Positions 42,977-52,212 of a stretch of 64,000 bases of DNA are shown here, one piece after another. The notes below the pieces were generated by a model that was given only the letters and a program-made list of their open reading frames with translations, was not told where the DNA came from and searched no databases. Source of the stretch: Rhizobium binae (GTDB lineage: Bacteria > Pseudomonadota > Alphaproteobacteria > Rhizobiales > Rhizobiaceae); NCBI RefSeq assembly GCF_017357225.1, contig NZ_CP071605.1:310001-374000 (forward strand). Reading direction: 5' to 3'. Numbering within the stretch: position 1 is the stretch's first letter; every line of letters starts with the position of its first letter. Both the position numbers and the translations under genes were made by a program.

Positions 42977-44053
42977 TCAGAGCGCGACCGAAAGGGGACT
43001 GTTGTGCCGGGCGGCCACCTCCTGCGAGTTCACCATCGCGCCGGCGAGCTGGCGGAAGGTGACAAGCCCCAGGGTTTCCCCTGTTGGCGACACCACCCTG
43101 GCATCGTCGTCCGGGGTGGCGGCCAGCATGCGGACGGCCTCTTCGACCGTCGTGCCCGAGACGATCGTCAACCCGCCGGGTGCGGCGGAATGGAGCGGCG
43201 TCATGACGGCTTCGACATGGACGACCCGTCCCCGGTTCACTTCCTTGACGAAGTTGGCGATGTATTCGTCGGCCGGGCGCAGCACGATGTCCTGGCTGGT
43301 GCCCTGCTGGATGACTTCACCGTCGCGCAGGATGGCGATCTGGTCGCCGAGACGCAGCGCCTCGTCGAGATCGTGGGTGATGAAGACGATGGTCTTCTTG
43401 ATCTCCTTCTGGATGTCGAGAAGCACTGTCTGCATGTCGGTACGGATCAACGGGTCGAGGGCCGAATAGGCCTCGTCCATCAGAAGCACCGGCGCATCAT
43501 TGGCCAGTGCCCGCGCCAGGCCGACACGCTGCTGCATGCCGCCGGAGAGCTGGTTGGGATAGCGCTGCTCGAAGCCCTTGAGCCCGACCCGCTCCAGCCA
43601 GCGCATGGCGATGTCGATGGCTTTGGCCCGCGCCATGCCCTGCACTTCAAGGCCGAAGATGGTGTTGTCCAGGACGTTGCGGTGCGGCAGCAGCGCAAAC
43701 TTCTGGAACACCATCGCCGTCTGCTGCCGGCGGAACGTCCGCAATTCGGTCTCGTTCATTTTCACGACGTCGATGCCATCGACCAGCACTTCGCCTGATG
43801 TTGGGTCGATCAGCCGGTTGATGTGGCGGATGAGCGTCGATTTGCCCGATCCCGAAAGACCCATGACGACCTGGATGCAGCCGGAGGGAATCTCGAGATT
43901 AATATCTCGGAGGCCAAGCACATGACCGTATTTCTGGTTGAGCTCGGTCTTCGTCAAGCCCTTCTGAACCGCATCGACGTGAGCGGAGGGGGTCGGGCCG
44001 AAGATCTTGTAGAGGTGGCGGATCTTGATGCCGCCGAAATGATGCTCAGCCAT
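42977..44053 (-). CDS. proV: Glycine/proline betaine ABC transporter ATP-binding protein
   Basis: 358 residues from the ATG at 44053, which overlaps the permease stop by 8 bp. It has Walker A GLSGSGKST, signature LSGGMQQRVGLARAL, Walker B VLLMDEAYSALDPL, and the ProV/OpuAA-specific N-terminal extension (KIFGPTPSA...LTKTELNQKYGH). The C-terminal region is a single weak CBS-like segment (about 270-358), shorter than a full CBS pair. It energises uptake of betaines. Confidence 0.93.
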   Translation of the reverse strand: MAEHHFGGIKIRHLYKIFGPTPSAHVDAVQKGLTKTELNQKYGHVLGLRDINLEIPSGCIQVVMGLSGSGKSTLIRHINRLIDPTSGEVLVDGIDVVKMNETELRTFRRQQTAMVFQKFALLPHRNVLDNTIFGLEVQGMARAKAIDIAMRWLERVGLKGFEQRYPNQLSGGMQQRVGLARALANDAPVLLMDEAYSALDPLIRTDMQTVLLDIQKEIKKTIVFITHDLDEALRLGDQIAILRDGEVIQQGTSQDIVLRPADEYIANFVKEVNRGRVVHVEAVMTPLHSAAPGGLTIVSGTTVEEAVRMLAATPDDDARVVSPTGETLGLVTFRQLAGAMVNSQEVAARHNSPLSVAL

Positions 44054-44933
44054 GGACGGTCTCCCGATGCTTCTGGAGCCTTTTGCCATATGCCTGGCTG
44101 ACCCGGTCGAAGATGATGGCGATTCCGACAATGGCAAGGCCGTTGAAAATGCCCAGCGTGAAGTACTGGTTGGCGATCGCCTTCAGCACCGGTTGGCCAA
44201 GGCCCTGGACGCCGATCATCGAGGCGATGACCACCATGGCGAGCGCCATCATGATCGTCTGGTTGATGCCGGCCATGATGGTGGGCAGCGCCAGCGGCAG
44301 TTGCACCTTGAACAGCTTCTGCGATCGCGAGGTGCCGAAGGCGTCGGCGGCTTCGAGCACGTCCTTGTCGACGAGGCGGATGCCGAGATCGGTCAGGCGG
44401 ATCATCGGCGGGATGGCGTAGATGACGACGGCGATCAGGCCGGGTACCTTGCCGATGCCGAGCAGCATGACGACGGGGATGAGGTAGACAAAGCTCGGCA
44501 TGGTCTGCATGACGTCGAGGATCGGATTGACGACGCGCTGCAGGCGGTCGGAGCGGGCCATCAGGATGCCGATCGGGATGCCGATGGCGATGGAAAGAAC
44601 TGTGCAGACGAAGATCATCGAGACCGTCCGCATCGTGTCGTCCCACATGTCGAAATAACCGATCAGCATCAGCGTCACCAGACAGCCGAGGACGATCTTC
44701 AGGCTGCGGCTGGCAAACCAGGCGATGACGAGAATGATCGAGGTGATGATCGGCCACGGGGTCTGGGTCATGAAGCGTTCGGCGGCGATCAGGAAATGCT
44801 GCAGCGGCACGAACAGGCTTTCGATGCCGTCGCCATAGCTGCGGGTAAAGCCGCGAAAGCCGTCATCGATCGCCTTCTTTAAATTGCGAAGCGCTTCATC
44901 GTTCATGTGCGGAAATTTATAAAACCATTCCAT
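44046..44933 (-). CDS. proW: Glycine/proline betaine ABC transporter permease
   Basis: A protein of 295 residues starting MEWFYKFPHMNDEALRNLKK, with AGGGGAACC before the ATG; the longer frame to 45116 runs into the binding-protein gene. It has about six helices and the EAA-type loop DVLEAADAFGTSRSQKLFKV, followed by LPTIMAGINQTIMMALAMVV as in ProW/OpuAB. The N-terminal amphipathic segment is typical of this branch. Confidence 0.93.
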   Translation of the reverse strand: MEWFYKFPHMNDEALRNLKKAIDDGFRGFTRSYGDGIESLFVPLQHFLIAAERFMTQTPWPIITSIILVIAWFASRSLKIVLGCLVTLMLIGYFDMWDDTMRTVSMIFVCTVLSIAIGIPIGILMARSDRLQRVVNPILDVMQTMPSFVYLIPVVMLLGIGKVPGLIAVVIYAIPPMIRLTDLGIRLVDKDVLEAADAFGTSRSQKLFKVQLPLALPTIMAGINQTIMMALAMVVIASMIGVQGLGQPVLKAIANQYFTLGIFNGLAIVGIAIIFDRVSQAYGKRLQKHRETVHG

Positions 44934-44994
44934 CTTGGTTCCCCTTTCGTCAAACAGCCGTGGCAGTCTTTTTGATCTTGTCGGCGTGTGAGAG

Positions 44995-45017
44995 GCGGTG
45001 CGCTTGTCGCGCACCGC
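44995..45017 (-). other. Intercistronic hairpin between proX and proW
   Basis: A perfect 9-bp GC stem (GCGGTGCGC/GCGCACCGC) with a 5-nt loop, 10 nt after the binding-protein stop. Such hairpins commonly protect the binding-protein mRNA so that it is made in excess over the permease. Confidence 0.55.
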
Positions 45018-45027
45018 AATTTTGATT

Positions 45028-46029
45028 TTAGAGAGCAGCTTCGATCTTCGCGGCCGCCTCCGGCGAGACCCACTTGGTCCAGATGTCCTTGTTCTCTTCC
45101 AGGAAGTGCTTGGCACCGTCTTCGCCGGTCGCCTGGTTGTCGGTCATCCACGACATCAGCTTGTTGACCGTGTCGTTGCTCCAGGAGCGCTTCTTCAGGT
45201 AATCCATCACCTCGGGGCTAACCTTTTCGGAGAACGGCTTGGCGACGAGGGTGACGACGTGGTCGACCGGCCAGGCCGCCGGCTTTGGATCGGGGCAATC
45301 GGCAACGGTGATGCAGCGCTTCCACTCGGCGGCATCTTCCGGAACGCCGGCTTCGAGCTTGACCATTTCATACTTGCCGAGCAGCGCGGTCGGCGCCCAG
45401 TAATAACCGACCCAGCCCTCCTTGCGTTCGTAGGCCTTGGCGATCGAACCGTCGAGGCCGGCAGCAGAACCGGTGTCGACGAGGGTGAAGCCCGCCTTCT
45501 CGGCTCCGAAGGCCTTGTAGAGCTGCGAGGTGACGACCGTGCCGCCCCAGCCCTGCGGGCCGTTGACGATGGCGCCCTTTTTCGCGTCCTCCGGATCAGG
45601 GAAGAGTTCCGGATGCTTCAGCACGTCGCCGATGGTCTTGATGTCGGGATGGGCGTCGGCGAGATATTTCGGAATCCACCAGCCCTGTACGCCGCCGTCA
45701 GGCAGCGGCGAGCCGGCCTGCACGATGCGGCCTTCTTCCGTGCCCTTCTTGACGACATCCGGCAGCAAATCGATCCAGGCTTCGGGGGCGATATCAGGCT
45801 GACCCTTTTCAGCCATGGACGTGATCGTCGGGACGGTGTCGCCGACGGTGATGTCGGCGCTGCAGCCGTAACCTTCGTTCAGGATGAACTTGTCCAGGTT
45901 GGAGAGAACTTCGGCGCTCTGCCAGTTCATGCTGGCGATGGTGACGGTGCCGCATTCGGCGGCGCTGGCGAAAGACGCGCCGCTGAGCAGGCCGAACGTC
46001 AAACATGTCGATGCGAGTAGTTTCTTCAT
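45028..46029 (-). CDS. proX: Glycine/proline betaine substrate-binding protein
   Basis: A protein of 333 residues with a Sec signal peptide (MKKLLASTCLTFGLLSGASF, cleavage after ASA). The mature OpuAC-type domain begins CGTVTIASMNWQSAEVLSNL. Several tryptophans suited to cation-pi binding of a quaternary amine are visible (NWQS, PEAWID, GWWIP, GWVGYYW). It leads the three-gene importer operon. Glycine betaine, proline betaine or choline are possible ligands; context favours a proline-type betaine. Confidence 0.92.
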   Translation of the reverse strand: MKKLLASTCLTFGLLSGASFASAAECGTVTIASMNWQSAEVLSNLDKFILNEGYGCSADITVGDTVPTITSMAEKGQPDIAPEAWIDLLPDVVKKGTEEGRIVQAGSPLPDGGVQGWWIPKYLADAHPDIKTIGDVLKHPELFPDPEDAKKGAIVNGPQGWGGTVVTSQLYKAFGAEKAGFTLVDTGSAAGLDGSIAKAYERKEGWVGYYWAPTALLGKYEMVKLEAGVPEDAAEWKRCITVADCPDPKPAAWPVDHVVTLVAKPFSEKVSPEVMDYLKKRSWSNDTVNKLMSWMTDNQATGEDGAKHFLEENKDIWTKWVSPEAAAKIEAAL

Positions 46030-46097
46030 TCTCGTTCCCTCTATTTAGCGGCGGATCTAGCCAGGCGGGGTGCCGCAGTACCTGCCCTCAACGGTCG

Positions 46098-46892
46098 TCA
46101 GGAGGCGTCTCCCATACTCACCGATTTCTTGAATGCTGCCGATAGTCCGCCTGCCACCGCATCGTCGAAGCCGGCGGCGCGCATGCCTTCGATGGCCGCC
46201 GCCGCTGTGCCGCGATAGTCGAGAAAGGCACCAACGGTATCGTCAGGAGATTCGTCGCGGTGTTCCAGCAGGTGGCCGGCGCCAACCAGCACGGTATTGA
46301 CGGCGCGCCGCGCAATCCCGGCCGAAAGTCCATGGGCGACGGCGTCGCTCATCATGGCGGCAGCGAGCAGCGCCGGAAATGCCGGCCCTGATCCGGAAAG
46401 GCCCGTGAGGTAGTCGATGTCGCGTTCGCTTGCGACTTCGTCCTGTGATCCGCAAGCCTCGAAAATGGCGCCGACAATGGCCCGGTCGTCTGCCGTGACA
46501 CCGCTCGCGCCGATCCAGGGCGTATAGGATCTGGCTACTTCGGCGGCAGCATTCGGCAGCGCGCGGACGACGCGACCGGTGTTATGGCGCTCTGAAAGGG
46601 CGCCCAGTCGGATGCCCGCCATGACTGAGACGACCAGCTTGCCGCCGGCATCGACCCTCAGGCCATGCCAATCACCGGGGCGAACGGAGAGAATGATTAC
46701 GTCAGAATGGTCGGCAAGCGCCTGATTGTCAGAGGTCCAGGAGGCGTTCGGGAAGCGGCGCAGCTGTGCGCTGCGATAGGAGAGGCAGAGATTTCGAGAA
46801 TCGACCAGGCCGGCATCAATGATCGAGCCGGCGATTGCCCCGCCAAGCCAGCCGCCGCCACCGATTATGCCGATCCTCAAGGAAACGCTCAT
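46098..46892 (-). CDS. Pyrroline-5-carboxylate reductase-like protein (second copy)
   Basis: A protein of 264 residues with the NAD(P) fold RIGIIGGGGWLGGAIAGSII, a ProC-type VVRALPNAAAEVARSYTPW and the LSGSGPAFPALLAAAMMSDA helix of the dimer domain. GAGGAAGG and GGAG lie upstream of the ATG at 46892; the longer frame overlaps the TetR gene. It is transcribed just before the betaine importer, 13 bp after the TetR gene. In a proline-betaine pathway it may reduce or balance a cyclic imine; the exact substrate is open. Confidence 0.85.
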   Translation of the reverse strand: MSVSLRIGIIGGGGWLGGAIAGSIIDAGLVDSRNLCLSYRSAQLRRFPNASWTSDNQALADHSDVIILSVRPGDWHGLRVDAGGKLVVSVMAGIRLGALSERHNTGRVVRALPNAAAEVARSYTPWIGASGVTADDRAIVGAIFEACGSQDEVASERDIDYLTGLSGSGPAFPALLAAAMMSDAVAHGLSAGIARRAVNTVLVGAGHLLEHRDESPDDTVGAFLDYRGTAAAAIEGMRAAGFDDAVAGGLSAAFKKSVSMGDAS

Positions 46893-46905
46893 CTCCGGCC
46901 TTCCT

Positions 46906-47535
46906 CTAACTGGGCCTATAGCCATGCCGAGAGAAGAAGCGATCAAGCTCTCTCTGCTGCGGCACTTCGCCAGTGTAGATCGCAATATACTCCGGAATCC
47001 GTTTCATGCGGACGGCGATATCCTCCTTCGACTGCATGGAGATGTACCCGATCTGCACGAGGTATGTTGTTCGCGCTCTGACATCCGATGTCGTTTCTGG
47101 TAACCCGAACCGAATAAACATGCGCTTCAGCGCCTCCAGCCGGATCAGGTCGGCCTGCTGAACCTCGGCCAAAAGCTCGTCCGACTGCAGCGCCCAGCTG
47201 CGGATGGCGAATTCGAATTTCGCGTCGAAGAGATCGGTGTTGAGCCAGCAATCGAAGACGTTGAGCATGGCCTCGGCTAGCGATTCCGCGTAAGCCTCGG
47301 ACTGCTTGATGATGTTGCCGGTGTTTTTGTCGCGCCACCGCGCCACCAATGCGCTCAACAGTTCTTCCCGATCCTTAAAGAACCAGTAGAAGCTCGTTCG
47401 CGAGAGATTGAGCTTCTTCGCCAGCGGCAGAATTTTCACCGAGTCGACGCCCGACTCGAGAAGCGATTGGTACGCTGCCTCCAGCCACCCCTCCTGTGAT
47501 CCGCGCCAACCAGTGTCGTTCAAAGCCTGATCCAT
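46906..47535 (-). CDS. TetR-family regulator
   Basis: A protein of 209 residues starting MDQALNDTGWRGSQEGWLEA. The helix-turn-helix is at about 30-60 (KILPLAKKLNLSRTSFYWFF) and the C-terminal domain is ligand-binding. The ATG at 47535 follows GGAG; the TTG two codons earlier is less likely. It is divergent from the demethylase operon and upstream of the ProC-like and importer genes, so it is placed to control both directions. Confidence 0.9.
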   Translation of the reverse strand: MDQALNDTGWRGSQEGWLEAAYQSLLESGVDSVKILPLAKKLNLSRTSFYWFFKDREELLSALVARWRDKNTGNIIKQSEAYAESLAEAMLNVFDCWLNTDLFDAKFEFAIRSWALQSDELLAEVQQADLIRLEALKRMFIRFGLPETTSDVRARTTYLVQIGYISMQSKEDIAVRMKRIPEYIAIYTGEVPQQRELDRFFSRHGYRPS

Positions 47536-47575
47536 GAACAATCTCCTATCAAATTACGACACGGCGCACAAGAAA

Positions 47576-47648
47576 AATGTACATAAGTGTCGAAAAGAAC
47601 GACTTAACTGTTTTCTGCGTTGACACATGTGTACATTACGCCTAGCGT
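47576..47648 (+). promoter_or_regulatory. Demethylase operon promoter with paired inverted operator sites
   Basis: TTGACA at 47620-47625 and TAGCGT at 47643-47648 are spaced 17 bp, a plausible -35/-10 pair. AATGTACATAAGTGT at 47576-47590 and, on the other strand, AATGTACACATGTGT at 47623-47637 are near-identical inverted half-sites; the second covers the -35 to spacer region. They are good candidates for TetR operators in this divergent region. Confidence 0.5.
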
Positions 47649-47681
47649 TCCCTTGTCGTTTTTAATCCGGAACCACGGCCC

Positions 47682-49718
47682 ATGTCGAATGATCCTCTTC
47701 TTCAGCCTTACCAGCTCAAGCATCTGAAGCTGCGCAACCGTATCATCGTGACCTCGCACGAGCCGGCCTATCCGGAAGACGGTATGCCGAAGGAAAGATA
47801 TCGCGCCTATACGGTGGAGCGGGCAAAGGGCGGCGTGGCCCTGACGATGACGGCGGGGTCGGCGGCCGTCTCCAAGGACAGCCCGCCGGTCTTCAACAAC
47901 CTGCTCGCCTATAAGGACGAGATCGTCCCCTGGATCAGGGAAATGACCGACGCGGTGCACGAGCAGGGGGCGGCGATCATGATCCAGCTCACCCATCTTG
48001 GCCGGCGCACGCGCTGGGACAAGGGCGACTGGCTGCCTGTTGTGGCGCCGTCGCATCATCGCGAGGCTTCCCATCGCGCCTTCCCGAAGAAGATAGAAGA
48101 CTGGGACATCGAGCGCATCATCAAGGATTTCGCCGACGCGGCCGAGCGCATGAAGGCGGGCGGCATGGACGGTGTCGAACTCGAGGCCTACGGCCACCTG
48201 ATCGACCAGTTCGTGTCTCCGCTCACCAATGAGCTCGATGGCCCCTATGGCGGTTCGCTCGACAATCGTCTGCGCTTCTGTTTCGACGTGTTCAAGGCAA
48301 TCCGGAAAAGGGTGGGCGACGATTTCATTCTCGGCCTGCGCTATACGGCCGACGAATGTCTTCCTGGCGGCACGGGCAAGGCCGAGGGCCTCGAAATCTC
48401 CAAGCGATTGAAAGAGAGCGGACTCATCGATTACCTGAACGTGATCCGCGGCCACATCGACACCGATGCCGGCCTGACAGACGTGATCCCGATCCAGGGA
48501 ATGGCGAATTCGCCGCATCTCGAATTCGCTGGCGAAATTCGCGCCGCGACCGATTTTCCGACCTTTCATGCGGCGAAAATCCCGGATGTCGCCACGGCGC
48601 GCCACGCGATCGCGGCCGGCAAGGTCGATATGATCGGCATGACACGCGCCCACATGACCGACCCGCACATCGTTCGCAAGATCATCGAAAAGCGGGAAGA
48701 GGAAATTCGGCCCTGCGTCGGCGCCAACTACTGTCTCGACCGCATCTACCAGGGCGGGGCCGCCTACTGCATCCACAATGCCGCCACCGGCCGCGAACTG
48801 ACCATGCCGCATATTGTGGCCAAGGCCGATGCGAAGAAGAAGGTCGTTATCGTCGGCGCCGGTCCGGCCGGTCTTGAGGCGGCGCGTGTGGCCGGGGAAC
48901 GCGGCCACACGGTCGTTGTTTTCGAAGCGGCGAACAATCCCGGTGGCCAGATCCGCCTCACCGCCCAAAGCGAACGCCGCAGGGAGATGATCAGCATCAT
49001 CGACTGGCGTATGAGCCAGTGCGAGAAACACGACGTGACCTTCCACTTCAACACCTGGGCGGAGGCCGACACGATCGAAGCCGAAAACCCCGATGTCGTC
49101 ATCATCGCGACCGGCGGCCTGCCGCATACCGAAGTTCTTTCGAGGGGCAACGAGCTGGTGGTTTCCTCATGGGACATCATCTCCGGCGACGTGAAGCCGG
49201 GTGCCAACGTCCTGATCTTCGACGATGCCGGCGACCATGCCGGCCTTCAGGCGGCGGAAGTGCTCGCCAAGGCGGGCGCCAAGGTTGAGATCATGACGCC
49301 CGACCGGTCGTTTGCGCCCGAGGTCATGGCGATGAACCTTGTGCCCTATATGCGCTCGCTTCAGAAGCACGACGTGACCTTCACCGTCACCTATCGCCTG
49401 GAAGCGGTCGAGAAGAGCGGCAATCAGCTTGTCGCCCATGTCGGCAGCGACTACGGCGGGATTGCCAAGCAGAGCAGCTACGACCAGATCGTCGTCAATC
49501 ACGGGACCATTCCGCTCGATGAGCTCTATTTCGAGCTGAAGCCCAATTCGAGCAACCTCGGCGAGATGTCGCACGACCAGCTTCTGGCCGGCGAACCGCA
49601 GTCGGTCGTACGCAATCCCAAGGGCAAATTCCGGCTGTTCCGGATCGGCGACGCTGTCGCTGCGCGCAACACGCATGCCGCGGTTTATGACGGCCTGCGC
49701 ATCGCGAAGGATATATGA
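47682..49718 (+). CDS. DgcA/StcD-type N-demethylase (NADH:flavin oxidoreductase family)
   Basis: A protein of 678 residues. An FMN TIM barrel covers about 1-370 and a C-terminal FAD/NAD-binding part runs from VVIVGAGPAGLEAARVAGER. The family includes trimethylamine dehydrogenase, dimethylglycine demethylase DgcA and rhizobial N-methylproline demethylase StcD. Of the four cluster cysteines in trimethylamine dehydrogenase (CxxCxxCx12C), three are visible here and the second is Ala (RPCVGANYCLDR...AYCIHN). Downstream etfBA and formaldehyde-detoxifying genes fit oxidative N-demethylation with ETF as acceptor. Proline-type (N-methylproline) or dimethylglycine substrate cannot be separated from sequence; nearby putA and proC-like genes favour the former. 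Confidence 0.85.
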   Translation: MSNDPLLQPYQLKHLKLRNRIIVTSHEPAYPEDGMPKERYRAYTVERAKGGVALTMTAGSAAVSKDSPPVFNNLLAYKDEIVPWIREMTDAVHEQGAAIMIQLTHLGRRTRWDKGDWLPVVAPSHHREASHRAFPKKIEDWDIERIIKDFADAAERMKAGGMDGVELEAYGHLIDQFVSPLTNELDGPYGGSLDNRLRFCFDVFKAIRKRVGDDFILGLRYTADECLPGGTGKAEGLEISKRLKESGLIDYLNVIRGHIDTDAGLTDVIPIQGMANSPHLEFAGEIRAATDFPTFHAAKIPDVATARHAIAAGKVDMIGMTRAHMTDPHIVRKIIEKREEEIRPCVGANYCLDRIYQGGAAYCIHNAATGRELTMPHIVAKADAKKKVVIVGAGPAGLEAARVAGERGHTVVVFEAANNPGGQIRLTAQSERRREMISIIDWRMSQCEKHDVTFHFNTWAEADTIEAENPDVVIIATGGLPHTEVLSRGNELVVSSWDIISGDVKPGANVLIFDDAGDHAGLQAAEVLAKAGAKVEIMTPDRSFAPEVMAMNLVPYMRSLQKHDVTFTVTYRLEAVEKSGNQLVAHVGSDYGGIAKQSSYDQIVVNHGTIPLDELYFELKPNSSNLGEMSHDQLLAGEPQSVVRNPKGKFRLFRIGDAVAARNTHAAVYDGLRIAKDI

Positions 49719-49728
49719 TCGCAGAAGG

Positions 49729-49765
49729 GGCCACCGGTGGCCGGCCTAAAATCGTCTGTTTTAGG
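49729..49765 (+). other. Palindrome and hairpin ahead of the cupin gene
   Basis: GGCCACCGGTGGCC (49729-49742) is a perfect 14-bp palindrome. Immediately after it CCTAAAA-N7-TTTTAGG (49745-49765) forms a 7-bp hairpin whose right arm touches the ribosome site AGGGAGGGG of the next gene. It may modulate translation, or may be mRNA end protection for the demethylase gene. Confidence 0.45.
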
Positions 49766-49776
49766 GAGGGGATGGC

Positions 49777-50382
49777 ATGAGTTCACGCGGGGGAAGCCTG
49801 CAGCTTTTCTTGGACGCAGCGTCTCAGGCTTTCCAGACGTTTGCGACAGCCCCTGAGGCCAGGCGCTCGATCCGCCAGTTTCTCGCAACGCTGGAGCAGC
49901 CGGGAACCGCACGTGCGGGCGACGGAAGCCGGTTGTCGGTCTGCGCTCACCTTGATGTGGCGCTTGCGATTGATACCTCCTATGATCCTTCGCTGGGCCG
50001 ATTGGTCGAGGCGTTCAAAGGCATCGAGCCAATGCTTGAATGGCGTCGGCGCACCAAGTATGACCACTCGGCGAGCGACAGTTTTGCCGATGGGCATGCC
50101 AATGCGATGATCATCGGTCCCGGCGGATTGGAGGAGCGGAGCGACCTTTGGCTGGGGGTGACGTTGATGGCGCCGCATGTGCGCTATCCGGATCATGATC
50201 ACGCGCCAGAGGAGGTCTATCTCGTGCTTTCCGAGGGGGAGTTCAGGCAGGGGGAGGGGAACTGGTTTTCGCCTGGCATCGGCGGATCGTTCTATAATGT
50301 CCCGGGGATCAAACATGCCATGAGGTCGGTCGATACGCCGCTCTTCGCCTTCTGGGCGCTGCTTGCCGATCGGCCGCACTAG
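49777..50382 (+). CDS. DMSP-lyase-like cupin, metal site intact
   Basis: A protein of 201 residues with a helical N-terminal half and a C-terminal single cupin. The block PDHDHAPEEVYLVLSEGEF gives His140, His142, Glu146 and Tyr148, and PGIKHAMRS gives His180, the ligand set of the DddQ/DddL DMSP-lyase-type cupins. AGGGAGGGG precedes the ATG. DMSP cleavage is possible, but the position between an N-demethylase and etfBA argues for a role with a betaine-like substrate instead. A degenerate paralogue lies two genes downstream. Confidence 0.8.
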   Translation: MSSRGGSLQLFLDAASQAFQTFATAPEARRSIRQFLATLEQPGTARAGDGSRLSVCAHLDVALAIDTSYDPSLGRLVEAFKGIEPMLEWRRRTKYDHSASDSFADGHANAMIIGPGGLEERSDLWLGVTLMAPHVRYPDHDHAPEEVYLVLSEGEFRQGEGNWFSPGIGGSFYNVPGIKHAMRSVDTPLFAFWALLADRPH

Positions 50383-50481
50383 CGCGATGCGCGAACTCAA
50401 GAGCTTGCAGCGTCCTGTGCGCATATGAAAAGACGTCCGGCGCAGTAGAACCGGCATTCGGAATAACAAAGGGGTTTGCAA

Positions 50482-51243
50482 ATGAAGATTCTCGTGCCCG
50501 TCAAACGGGTTGTCGACTACAACGTGAAGATCCGGGTGAAGCCGGATGGTTCGGGTGTCGAGCTTGCCAATGTGAAGATGTCGATGAACCCGTTCGACGA
50601 GATCTCGGTGGAAGAGGCGCTGCGGCTGAAGGAGGCCGGCAAGGCAGAAGAAGTGGTGGTCGTGTCGATCGGTCCGGCCAAGGCCGAGGAAACCTTGCGC
50701 ACCGCCCTGGCCATGGGCGCCGACCGGGCGATCCTGGTCGAGACCGACGATCAGGTCGAGCCGCTCGCCGTCGCCAAGATTCTCAAAGGTGTGGCCGATG
50801 CCGAACAGCCCGGCCTCATCATCGTCGGCAAGCAGGCGATCGACGATGATAGCAACCAGACCGGCCAGATGCTGGCGGCGCTGCTCGGTTCGGCCCAGGC
50901 GACCTTCGCCTCGAAGATCGAGATCGACGCTGCCGTCCCTGGGGGCAAGGCTGAGGTGACCCGCGAGGTCGACGGCGGCCTGCAGACGATCGAGATCAAG
51001 CTGCCGGCGGTCATCACCACCGATCTGAGGCTCAATGAACCGCGTTATGCCTCGCTGCCGAACATCATGAAGGCGAAGAAGAAGCCGCTCGACAAGAAGA
51101 GCCCTGCCGATTTCGGCGTCTCCACGACGCCGCGGCTGAAGGTGTTGAAGACCGAGGAGCCGAGTGGCCGCAAGGCCGGCGTCAAGGTCAAGTCGGTCGC
51201 TGAGCTGGTCGACAGGCTGAAGAACGAAGCCGGCGTGCTGTAA
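50482..51243 (+). CDS. etfB: Electron transfer flavoprotein beta subunit
   Basis: A protein of 253 residues starting [20 protein letters not shown], with the FixA/EtfB motifs [16 protein letters not shown] and [18 protein letters not shown] and the recognition-loop region [20 protein letters not shown]. The ATG at 50482 is 7 nt after AAGGGG. With EtfA it takes electrons from the demethylase to the quinone pool. It may be dedicated to this operon or be the housekeeping copy. Confidence 0.95.
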   Translation: MKILVPVKRVVDYNVKIRVKPDGSGVELANVKMSMNPFDEISVEEALRLKEAGKAEEVVVVSIGPAKAEETLRTALAMGADRAILVETDDQVEPLAVAKILKGVADAEQPGLIIVGKQAIDDDSNQTGQMLAALLGSAQATFASKIEIDAAVPGGKAEVTREVDGGLQTIEIKLPAVITTDLRLNEPRYASLPNIMKAKKKPLDKKSPADFGVSTTPRLKVLKTEEPSGRKAGVKVKSVAELVDRLKNEAGVL

Positions 51244-51268
51244 TCGGGTTGGAACAGGAGCAATTATC

Positions 51269-52198
51269 ATGACCATTCTTCTTCTGGCCGACCATGACGG
51301 CAATCACCTCTCCGACCAGACCGCCAAGGCGCTGACCGCTGCCTCAAAGATCGGCTCCGACGTGCATGTGCTGGTCGCCGGCAAGGCCGCCAAGGCTGCC
51401 GCCGAACAGGCTACCAAGCTTTCCGGCGTTTCCAAGGTGCTGCTGGCCGAAAGCGATGCGCTTGCCAACAATCTCGCCGAGCCGCTTGCCGATCTGGTCG
51501 TCTCGCTCGCCGGCTCCTATGACACGATCGTCTCGGCCGCCACCTCGGTCGGCAAGACGGTGCTGCCGCGGGTCGCCGCTCTGCTCGATGTCGCCCAGGT
51601 GTCGGAGATCATCGAGGTCGTCAGCCCCGATACCTTCAAGCGGCCGATCTATGCCGGCAACGCCATCCAGACGGTGCAGGCAAGCGATGCCAGGAAGGTG
51701 ATCACCGTGCGCACCGCCTCGTTTGCCTCGGCGCCGGAAGGCGGCTCGGCCAGCGTCGAGGCGATCGCGGCTGTTTCCGATCCAGGCCTGTCGCGCTTCG
51801 TCTCCGATGCGCTGTCGACGTCCGAACGTCCGGAACTGACCTCGGCCAAAGTCATCATCTCGGGCGGCCGGGCGCTCGGTTCGGCCGAGAAATTCAAGGA
51901 GGTGATCCTGCCGGTTGCCGACAAGCTGGGGGCCGCCGTCGGTGCATCGCGCGCCGCCGTCGATGCCGGTTATGCGCCGAACGACTGGCAGGTCGGCCAG
52001 ACCGGCAAGGTGGTGGCGCCCGATCTCTATATCGCCTGCGGCATCTCCGGGGCCATCCAGCATCTCGCCGGCATGAAGGATAGTAAGGTGATCGTCGCCA
52101 TCAACAAGGACGAGGAGGCGCCGATCTTCCAGGTTGCCGATTACGGCCTTGTCGCCGATCTGTTCGACGCCCTGCCGGAATTGCAAAAGGCGCTTTAA
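51269..52198 (+). CDS. etfA: Electron transfer flavoprotein alpha subunit
   Basis: A protein of 309 residues with the C-terminal FAD-binding block [40 protein letters not shown] and the final [16 protein letters not shown]. It lies 25 bp after etfB with its own GGAACAGGAGC. It forms the FAD-carrying half of ETF. Confidence 0.96.
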   Translation: MTILLLADHDGNHLSDQTAKALTAASKIGSDVHVLVAGKAAKAAAEQATKLSGVSKVLLAESDALANNLAEPLADLVVSLAGSYDTIVSAATSVGKTVLPRVAALLDVAQVSEIIEVVSPDTFKRPIYAGNAIQTVQASDARKVITVRTASFASAPEGGSASVEAIAAVSDPGLSRFVSDALSTSERPELTSAKVIISGGRALGSAEKFKEVILPVADKLGAAVGASRAAVDAGYAPNDWQVGQTGKVVAPDLYIACGISGAIQHLAGMKDSKVIVAINKDEEAPIFQVADYGLVADLFDALPELQKAL

Positions 52199-52212
52199 CG
52201 GGGAGACCGAAC

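Noticed and set aside
47604..49127. Long minus-strand frame over the demethylase gene
   Set aside because: Antisense mirror of a conserved flavoprotein; it would also cross the TetR/demethylase promoter.
49777..50382. Firm call of this cupin as a DMSP lyase
   Set aside because: Metal ligands fit, but operon context is N-demethylation, and cupins of this superfamily are often misnamed as DMSP lyases.
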